Positions 14,659 through 21,185 of a stretch of DNA of 21,185 bases are shown in pieces (the first letter of the stretch is position 1; every line of letters starts with the position of its first letter). Origin of the DNA: Ichthyosporea sp. XGB-2017a. Taxonomy: Eukaryota > Opisthokonta > Ichthyosporea. Below the pieces are notes generated by a model that did no database searches, was not told where the DNA came from, and saw only the letters and a list, made by a program, of their open reading frames with translations. A program made the translations under genes and the position numbers. The stretch is from positions 76,577 to 97,761 of the forward strand of contig PDIM01010346.1 of the NCBI GenBank assembly GCA_002811675.1. Reading direction: 5' to 3'.

Positions 14659-17600
14659 ATGGAGGAAGAGAAGGGCGATACAAACTTGAAACCCTCCATG
14701 AAGGGTTGGGCAGTCCTAAAAAAACTTTTGGCAAAAGGGCAGTTTGCCAAAAGGGTACGTTTATCTCGATTACATGCCATGATGGATGGGATTGCTACTA
14801 TTTGGAATCAGGGAACCAATTTTGAATACTCATTGATGGAAGAATACTTTTCTTCGACAGCGTCCATATCTAACCATAATATTGATTCTCATTTGACAGA
14901 AATTGCTGAGGGATTAGCGGGTGAGTTTGAGTATGAGCATGAAACGGCATTTCAACGAGGTTGGATGGTTATGATTGTTTCTTTGTTGCAGCCTGATCCG
15001 TCTTCTAGATATATTGCGCTGAAGAATCTTCGTCGGGCGCTGGTCAATGTTTCAGATACGCTGAGAGATGTAACTTTGATTAAATACTTGGAGAACAACC
15101 TCCTTGCCATCATGGTTAGCGATGAGTACCTTCAGAACAGAATATTGAGTATTTGGCTGCTGGGCTTGCTTCTTTCTAAGCTTCTGATAACTTCAGGGCC
15201 ACATGTAGATCACAGTATCCACACATTTTTTGACGTTCTTCGAAGACTGATTTCTTTAAAGTTAGAATCCAACGATATTCAACGGCAACATGTCTTGGAA
15301 GTTGCGTATTTATATGATACTCTGGGAAAGTTTCTTGTTCGAGACACTGAACAATTTGCATTTAAGCCAGCTATTCTTTTTTTGCTCTCTAAAGAATTTT
15401 CGTCTGGTGAGGTTAAAGGTAATACTGTGCTACTAACAATATTGAAGTTGTTAAACTTTCAAATCCCTAAAAACCCCCAAACGTTGAGTATTATTGGTCC
15501 AATGTTTTCAAAACATATCAAGGCTCTTATGAAAACGGACAATGAGCGCATAAAAATGGAAGCGGTCCGCTTTATCGGATCGTGGCTTCCTGCCTTGGCG
15601 GGGAATGTTGCTGAAGAGCTGATAAATGGGGTGGAGAAAATTCGCACACTTTTCCCCAATATTGAAGATTTGTATGAAGAAGATTTGAGGGAATTGAGAA
15701 GAATGGCAAGAAAAGACCTAAAACGAATGAATAGGTTATCAAAAATTCTCAGAAGATTAAAGGCTGTTCCTGGCACTTTTGCTACTTTTACCTGCGATCC
15801 TGAAGATCCGGGCTACTTTATTTCTCATAATTGTTCAATGATGCACAGCACAGATATTGTATTGGAACTGGGCGCACCCCCTGAGTCTGTTATCGTAATT
15901 TCCAGAGACATTCCCCACATAAAGGGTGTGCCAGAATCATGCACCACTATCCCTCCGCTGGTTCTCGGAGAAAATGCTGATATTGAGGGGCGGAATATGT
16001 TTAATTTGGATGCTCGTATTCTTTCATTACCTGGCGGGTATACTGCATCGTTGAACGATGAGGTTCTTAGCGAAGCACCTCCCGGAGGATCTATTACACA
16101 AGTAATACCGGATGATGAAGATTCTACACTTCCTGGTTTCATCTTTAAAAGCCCCTTTGATGACCTTGAAATACAACCCGTAGATGAAAAGTTCATTACC
16201 GATACTGTTGGTATTCAAGACCAAGAAAGTTCATCTCGAAAAACAGGCGTTCAAAGGGCAAGATCAGAAAAAATCTATACTCCGACGGGGTATTCTGGTC
16301 ACGGTGAGCCGATAGTTTGTGACAAAGATTTAAAACATTTATCAGAGCCTGAAACTTCTGCCGATTTTCATAAGAATTCCAAAATTATGTTCGAAATAGA
16401 AGTTCCTAATCATAAACTGATTAAGGCAACGGGGATTGTGTCTGAGGTGGGAAAAGACCTCGCAGCGATTGCAGTTGCGTCAAACGACGATAGCAATGAA
16501 AATGTATTCATTCAAAAAGGGCAAACGGTAAATCTTACAGTAAGGCATCGAACAACGGGCGACTGGATCCCTATCACTATTGAAATCCTGACAGTAGAAG
16601 AAGACCAACCCACTTTACATTTAATCAAACATATAGAAGAGCAAACAACAAAACTTATCAGTGCAGGCTATAGTAATGCAATGAATTCAGAATATTTTTA
16701 TCCCCCAGTAAACATACCCCCACTTCCAGATGGGTACGTTGACCTTGAGCACCCTTATTACGGAAGGCCCAAACCACTTCAACAAGTCCCCATGGGTTAC
16801 CTATCGTCTGGTAAGCCTTTTTATTCAATTTCTTCGGAGGGTACCAATCCCAATCAACAGGATTTGGTAGCAGGCTATACAAATGATGGAATACCTTTTT
16901 TTCTGCCTCCCCATTGCAAAACGATAATTCCCTGTGGTTTTACCCAAGAAGGAATTCCGTTCTATAATTTGTATGACCTAAAGCTCATTGATATGATCCT
17001 CAAGAAAAAAGTAAAAATTCCTGCAGAAGTCGATAAAAAGGTAATCGATGTTCAATCTGCTCCTGGTGATACAGGCGAAGCATTAGAGAATATCGTGAAT
17101 GAGTATATGAATTTGCTAGTAAGGCAAGTTGCTGACCACGGACAGGATGAGTTTATGAAAGAGCTAGAAGTGGAGATGGCGGGGCTTCCAGTAGAGCAGA
17201 AATTGCAGCTCTTAGCACAAAGAGCTCAATCTTTGGGTGAAATTGGAAACGCAGAGGGTGATAAAGGTATAGAACACACATCTCAGGTATCCAGACATAG
17301 ACAAAAACTTCAACAGAAACTGGCAGGAGATCTTACTTCTGCACATTCCCAAATGCTTCAGATAATTGACAAAAAGTCACCATTGGAAGAAGGACTGGAG
17401 GCTATTGAAGAAAAATACGTTCAAAAAATTGAAAAAACACTAGGGGAACATACAAAAGAGGGGGTATCAATGGAGGGAGTATCAATGGAGGGAGTATCAA
17501 TGCCTAGTAGTGGCACCGTCATAGATGATGATAAGGCATTGGAGCGATTGATGGAAGGAACTCAAATTCCTGAAGTTGCAGAAGACATTTCATGGGCAAT

Positions 17601-20600
17601 GGAGCAAGAAGAGTCCGAGTTTTCGAAAAGAGGGTTGGAAGCTTCATTTTTTCCGGAAGAGATACAATTCCAGGGAACCGAAGAGGATGATTTTCAGGAC
17701 GTTACAATCGTATATTCTTTTGACGATGAAGAAAGGGAATTTTTTGTGGTTATTAAGCCAACTGAAATATTCGTTCCTGAAGTTTACTCCGTAAAACTAA
17801 AAGGAAAAATGAATTTCAATGTCAAGATAAAATTTCGCCCTCAAGCATGTGAAGTACCCTCTTCTTCTGTGACGGGGAAAATGGGGCTTGTTGATGCCAG
17901 TGGCAAGGGAATATGCTCTTGCAAGCTTGTGGGGTTCTGTGGTCCTGTACTGTCTCTTTCTCGTGCTGACTTTGATTTTACCTGGAAACTTCCAGGAACG
18001 GAACTATCACTTCAAACAACTGTAAAAAATATTGGCATTAAGCCAATCATTGTAAAGCTAAAACTGGACGATTTAGAATATGAAGAAGCAGCACAATTTC
18101 CGTATTCGTTGGGCAGTGAAAGTTTACAAATTACTCCTGGCAATGAAGAAACCTTCACTATTACTTTCAAACCAAAAGAAATTGGCTACTGCCGAAGCAG
18201 AGCTGTTTTAAATACCCCGATAGAGAACCACAGTCTTGACATTCTTGGTGTTTGTGGTGATCCTATAACTTTGATTCCTGGCCAGTATAGTATGAAAGAA
18301 TTAAGGGCAGTACTTTTGGAAGATGTTGGTGAGCTACCTAAACGAATTGGGCAAACAGATGCCTCTGCTCTTATTTTACACGCTCTGAATATGGGAGGCA
18401 AAACAAAATTTGGTGATATTCTTGATGTTCGATTTATTGATCCAAGAAAAGAGAAAATTCTTTTATTTTTCTCAGTACTATCTCTTTCATCCGAGAAGCA
18501 GCCGTTAGGTATTTTTTCTAGTTCGCCTGCAGTTGAAGTCGAATCCTCCATATTAGCTAATGCTGTTGATGTTGTAAAAATACCTCTTCATTTAATCCCA
18601 TCAAAGCTTCAAGAAGGTGCCTTTGAAATTCGATTAAATGTTATGAGTGCGGCATATGGAAATCAAAGCATTACAATTGTAGGTCACTGCGGATACCCAG
18701 CCATATCCTTTGTGCGGGAATTTTCCTTTTTCAAGACTCTTCAAGTGCAAAAAAAGGCAGAAATTGAGTTGGAGATGCAAAATCAGTCTTCATACACAAT
18801 TAAATATACATGCCACCCTTTTAACTACTTTGCAATCAAAGATGGGACAGTAACAAGAGAAGCTCGGGCTTTTTCAGTTGTATCACCGGATAGTTCTTTA
18901 ACACTTGCGCCCTTTTCTTCTGGAACTTTAACTTTGGAGTTTAGTCCTCGGTCACGGGGACCTCATATCAGTGAATTTCTTTTAGGTGGGGAAGGACTAG
19001 ATCCTTGGCCCATAAATCCGTTTTACAGCAGGTGTTTTCTTATTGGGATTTGCATAGAGCCTATCAGTGATGGGAATGAGTCCTTAAATAACATCACATT
19101 GCTGGAAAAATGGCTTATGACAAAGAAAAGTCATATAATTCAAGATCAACCTTCTCCCGATACACTAGGATCGCTTTTTGATATGTCTAAACTCACAGAG
19201 AAAAAATACGCGGAAAACTTTACGTTGGATCTTAACAGTATTAGTCTCTCTATTCCTTTTCAAGATCTGAACGAGGATGAACAGAAGAGTGATCAAATTG
19301 ATCTTAAAAATGAAAATGAAGATGAGGATGAAGATGAACAAGACATGATATTGAGGGGGGCTGTTGTTTCCACTCTACATGCGTCAGGACAATTTTCAAT
19401 TAAGAGCTCTGTGGGTAAGAAACAGACCTTAACATTTCTCACCAGCTTTCTTCTATACCCAGTCCCCCTTACGCTTGAACTCTTTCCACATAGCAATGCA
19501 AACGCAGAAGTTGTTTACAAAATTTCAAAAGAAGATCCTAGAGAGTTCGTGAATTATGGGTTTCTCACTGCCATTAGTCATCCGGACGAAATAGCCAAAT
19601 CCATTTCTATTATTGGTAGATACGGGCCTTCATTATATTTGGTTCAAAAGGGCACTATTGATTTTGGCTCAGTTTCGGAGTTTTCAACTAATCAGTTAGT
19701 AGAAAAGAAGCTGACTATTCGTAATACTTCCACTTCAGAGATGGAGTGGCTAATGAATGTTGAATTGATTTCCAAAAAGTCAGGCTTTAAGTTCTCAGAG
19801 AGTCACGGAATGATTGGCAAGGGTGCGTGGAAAATCGTAACAGTGACTTATACAGGAAGCACTGCCAAGGGAAAATCTCACGTAGAAGTTTCTTTGTTAG
19901 GAAGAGACCCCTTATCAGCAAAATCGGACTATACTCATTTTCAAACAGTTCAATTGATTGCCTACTGTGAAACGGAATTGATAATTGGAATACCTACTGA
20001 AATTAGCTTTGGAAATGCTCTTCTGAATACCAAACGAGAAGCCAAATTTGTTATATCTAGTATGGGGTCAATGAAAACAAAAATATCTTTTCATGCTAAG
20101 CTTCCCTTTCATGTCAACAAACAGGATGTATATCTGGCCAACGATGAGAAAGAAACAATTGTTATATCTTTTTTCCCCTACAGTACGACTTTCATTGTTG
20201 ATGAAATATCAGTATTCATTAATGAGAAAGTCAAAACTATCAAAGTGAGTGGGAATGCGGGTCTTATGTCATTGGCTAATCTGAGAGCCGGGCAAGAGAA
20301 TGTTATTGACTTTGGTTATGTTCGTAAAAATATGATATCATGGTCAGACGTTTTCCTTTTAAATAGAGGCACGTTGCCTTTGCAACTCCGTCGCATTGAA
20401 GTAAGCGAGCGAGATGTTGCTTGTGTGGAATTTATTGGCTATCAAAAGGAGATAAACAAATTTCCTGAATGGAGTGAGGAGCCAAAGGGGCTAATAGATG
20501 ATATGATTCATTGTGTGAGTGAAGGAACCAGTCCCATACACTTTACAGGGATTTCTGCCACATCTAAGCTTAGTCGAGTATTTTTTCCACTCCAAATGCC

Positions 20601-21185
20601 AGATGATGAGATGAGTATGTTAATAGAAGATGAAATGGATGGCGCTCACCGGCCCGACTCAAAGAAAAATAGAGATACAGTTGATCGTTTAAATAGTGAC
20701 ATAAATGACCCTTCAAGTCTGAGCAAAGTTAACAAAACTGGGTCGGCAAAGAGTGAAAAGGGCCCCCTAGCATTCTCAACTTCCGATTTTGAAGTGCCAA
20801 TACTCATGTCCGGTGTTTGCTACCATCTGCGCATAGGCTTTCATCCACAGAGTACACACGTAACAAAAGCTGGAATGACCTTCTTCTATAGCGCAAGTTC
20901 TACGACAACTAAGGAGCTTCCAAAAAATGCAAAAATACGCCCACCAGGTATTTACTTTCCAGGCGGAAGCGACGTTGTTGAAGAATGTAAGCAGTTTCCA
21001 GATTCATCTTGGGCACTAAAAAAGCTGAATATTGACGTGATGGGTGCTGCGTACGTTGAACTGGAATTCTGCACCAAAGCACACGACTTTGGACTGGTAC
21101 CCATTGGGGGTAGAACACAGTCAACAAATCACCAACAGGATGTTGGAGAGATACAAATGGAAATTAATAGATTTGATTTAGAAAT
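14659..21185 (+). CDS. Giant ASH/MSP-domain-like protein, probably axonemal (HYDIN-like), 3' end beyond window
   Basis: I translated the frame from ATG 14659 line by line to the last base: more than 2175 codons with no stop and no intron needed, so the gene is partial only at its 3' side. Residues 1-375 or so look all-helical (HEAT/ARM-like), with blocks such as VRLSRLHAMMDGIATIWNQG. A Pro/Tyr-rich part follows with three GYxxxGxPF-type units (about 713-768). A helical stretch then holds a VSMEG triplet (934-948). From about residue 1095 the protein is beta-rich, with repeated Ig-like units of ASH/MSP character: GPVLSLSRADFDF, LVQKGTIDFGSVSE (about 1660) and QENVIDFGYVRKN (about 1880). The xxDFGxV pattern is typical of HYDIN/CFAP proteins of cilia. 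An acidic patch (DEDEDEQD) lies near residue 1555. The exact family (HYDIN, CFAP47, CFAP65, DLEC1 or a lineage-specific protein) is unresolved. Confidence 0.82.
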   Translation, partial: MEEEKGDTNLKPSMKGWAVLKKLLAKGQFAKRVRLSRLHAMMDGIATIWNQGTNFEYSLMEEYFSSTASISNHNIDSHLTEIAEGLAGEFEYEHETAFQRGWMVMIVSLLQPDPSSRYIALKNLRRALVNVSDTLRDVTLIKYLENNLLAIMVSDEYLQNRILSIWLLGLLLSKLLITSGPHVDHSIHTFFDVLRRLISLKLESNDIQRQHVLEVAYLYDTLGKFLVRDTEQFAFKPAILFLLSKEFSSGEVKGNTVLLTILKLLNFQIPKNPQTLSIIGPMFSKHIKALMKTDNERIKMEAVRFIGSWLPALAGNVAEELINGVEKIRTLFPNIEDLYEEDLRELRRMARKDLKRMNRLSKILRRLKAVPGTFATFTCDPEDPGYFISHNCSMMHSTDIVLELGAPPESVIVISRDIPHIKGVPESCTTIPPLVLGENADIEGRNMFNLDARILSLPGGYTASLNDEVLSEAPPGGSITQVIPDDEDSTLPGFIFKSPFDDLEIQPVDEKFITDTVGIQDQESSSRKTGVQRARSEKIYTPTGYSGHGEPIVCDKDLKHLSEPETSADFHKNSKIMFEIEVPNHKLIKATGIVSEVGKDLAAIAVASNDDSNENVFIQKGQTVNLTVRHRTTGDWIPITIEILTVEEDQPTLHLIKHIEEQTTKLISAGYSNAMNSEYFYPPVNIPPLPDGYVDLEHPYYGRPKPLQQVPMGYLSSGKPFYSISSEGTNPNQQDLVAGYTNDGIPFFLPPHCKTIIPCGFTQEGIPFYNLYDLKLIDMILKKKVKIPAEVDKKVIDVQSAPGDTGEALENIVNEYMNLLVRQVADHGQDEFMKELEVEMAGLPVEQKLQLLAQRAQSLGEIGNAEGDKGIEHTSQVSRHRQKLQQKLAGDLTSAHSQMLQIIDKKSPLEEGLEAIEEKYVQKIEKTLGEHTKEGVSMEGVSMEGVSMPSSGTVIDDDKALERLMEGTQIPEVAEDISWAMEQEESEFSKRGLEASFFPEEIQFQGTEEDDFQDVTIVYSFDDEEREFFVVIKPTEIFVPEVYSVKLKGKMNFNVKIKFRPQACEVPSSSVTGKMGLVDASGKGICSCKLVGFCGPVLSLSRADFDFTWKLPGTELSLQTTVKNIGIKPIIVKLKLDDLEYEEAAQFPYSLGSESLQITPGNEETFTITFKPKEIGYCRSRAVLNTPIENHSLDILGVCGDPITLIPGQYSMKELRAVLLEDVGELPKRIGQTDASALILHALNMGGKTKFGDILDVRFIDPRKEKILLFFSVLSLSSEKQPLGIFSSSPAVEVESSILANAVDVVKIPLHLIPSKLQEGAFEIRLNVMSAAYGNQSITIVGHCGYPAISFVREFSFFKTLQVQKKAEIELEMQNQSSYTIKYTCHPFNYFAIKDGTVTREARAFSVVSPDSSLTLAPFSSGTLTLEFSPRSRGPHISEFLLGGEGLDPWPINPFYSRCFLIGICIEPISDGNESLNNITLLEKWLMTKKSHIIQDQPSPDTLGSLFDMSKLTEKKYAENFTLDLNSISLSIPFQDLNEDEQKSDQIDLKNENEDEDEDEQDMILRGAVVSTLHASGQFSIKSSVGKKQTLTFLTSFLLYPVPLTLELFPHSNANAEVVYKISKEDPREFVNYGFLTAISHPDEIAKSISIIGRYGPSLYLVQKGTIDFGSVSEFSTNQLVEKKLTIRNTSTSEMEWLMNVELISKKSGFKFSESHGMIGKGAWKIVTVTYTGSTAKGKSHVEVSLLGRDPLSAKSDYTHFQTVQLIAYCETELIIGIPTEISFGNALLNTKREAKFVISSMGSMKTKISFHAKLPFHVNKQDVYLANDEKETIVISFFPYSTTFIVDEISVFINEKVKTIKVSGNAGLMSLANLRAGQENVIDFGYVRKNMISWSDVFLLNRGTLPLQLRRIEVSERDVACVEFIGYQKEINKFPEWSEEPKGLIDDMIHCVSEGTSPIHFTGISATSKLSRVFFPLQMPDDEMSMLIEDEMDGAHRPDSKKNRDTVDRLNSDINDPSSLSKVNKTGSAKSEKGPLAFSTSDFEVPILMSGVCYHLRIGFHPQSTHVTKAGMTFFYSASSTTTKELPKNAKIRPPGIYFPGGSDVVEECKQFPDSSWALKKLNIDVMGAAYVELEFCTKAHDFGLVPIGGRTQSTNHQQDVGEIQMEINRFDLE
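16795..16962 (+). repeat. Three GYxxxGxPF protein repeats in the giant gene
   Basis: GYLSSGKPFY (from 16795), GYTNDGIPFF (from 16873) and GFTQEGIPFY (from 16936) share the pattern G-aromatic-x3-G-x-P-F-aromatic, spaced 26 and 21 residues. The nucleotide sequence has diverged. The domain they belong to is not recognised. Confidence 0.7.
17458..17502 (+). repeat. 15-nt minisatellite, three units, in frame
   Basis: GAGGGRGTATCAATG is repeated three times with a single mismatch (unit 1 has G instead of A). It encodes E-G-V-S-M three times within a charged linker. The near-identity implies recent, possibly length-variable, expansion. Confidence 0.9.

Overview
This is a nuclear genomic segment of a eukaryotic protist that probably builds cilia or flagella. 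The evidence is spliceosomal GT-AG introns (75, 87 and 99 nt in the confirmed cases), A-rich start contexts, eukaryote-only gene families (CDC20, shugoshin, TRMT11) and a giant open frame resembling ASH/HYDIN-type axonemal proteins. TAA, TAG and TGA all end genes here, so the code is standard. Intergenic DNA is dominated by T- or A-rich low-complexity sequence. The species cannot be named from the sequence alone.

Layout: (1) 253-1755 +, CDC20, the mitotic APC/C activator with C-box, WD40 propeller and IR tail. (2) 1756-2663, a gene-free stretch with several hairpins and an 88-nt T run. (3) 2664-4073 +, a two-exon, eight-hydrophobic-segment membrane protein. (4) 4238-5197 -, a two-exon shugoshin whose SGO box is duplicated. 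(5) 5714-6376 +, an unrecognised Asn/Ser/Gly-rich protein. (6) 6454-7857 -, TRMT11 tRNA m2G10 methyltransferase. (7) 7858-9068, a 1.2-kb gene-free region with telomere-like motifs, dispersed repeats, a perfect 24-bp palindrome and a GC-rich hairpin. (8) 9069-12302 +, a 1077-residue hybrid histidine kinase (PAS-PAS-HisKA-HATPase-REC-REC-HPt) whose first PAS carries the FixL haem-pocket signature. (9) 12545-13549 +, a crotonase-fold protein with a likely mitochondrial presequence. (10) 13609-14034 -, acylphosphatase, which looks truncated until its second exon is joined. (11) 14659 to the window end, + strand, more than 2175 uninterrupted codons of an ASH/MSP-like giant protein.

The genes do not form a pathway or operon. 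CDC20 and shugoshin both act at the metaphase-anaphase transition, but their proximity is probably chance. Genes are compact: convergent pairs end 77 and 59 nt apart. In the three divergent promoter regions the sense strand is T-rich upstream of each gene, so the polarity flips from A-rich to T-rich across the spacer. The observations most worth following are the FixL-like haem PAS on a complete eukaryotic phosphorelay, the duplicated SGO box, the structured telomere-motif region at 8.04-8.5 kb, and a possible alternative last CDC20 exon that would hide the IR tail.
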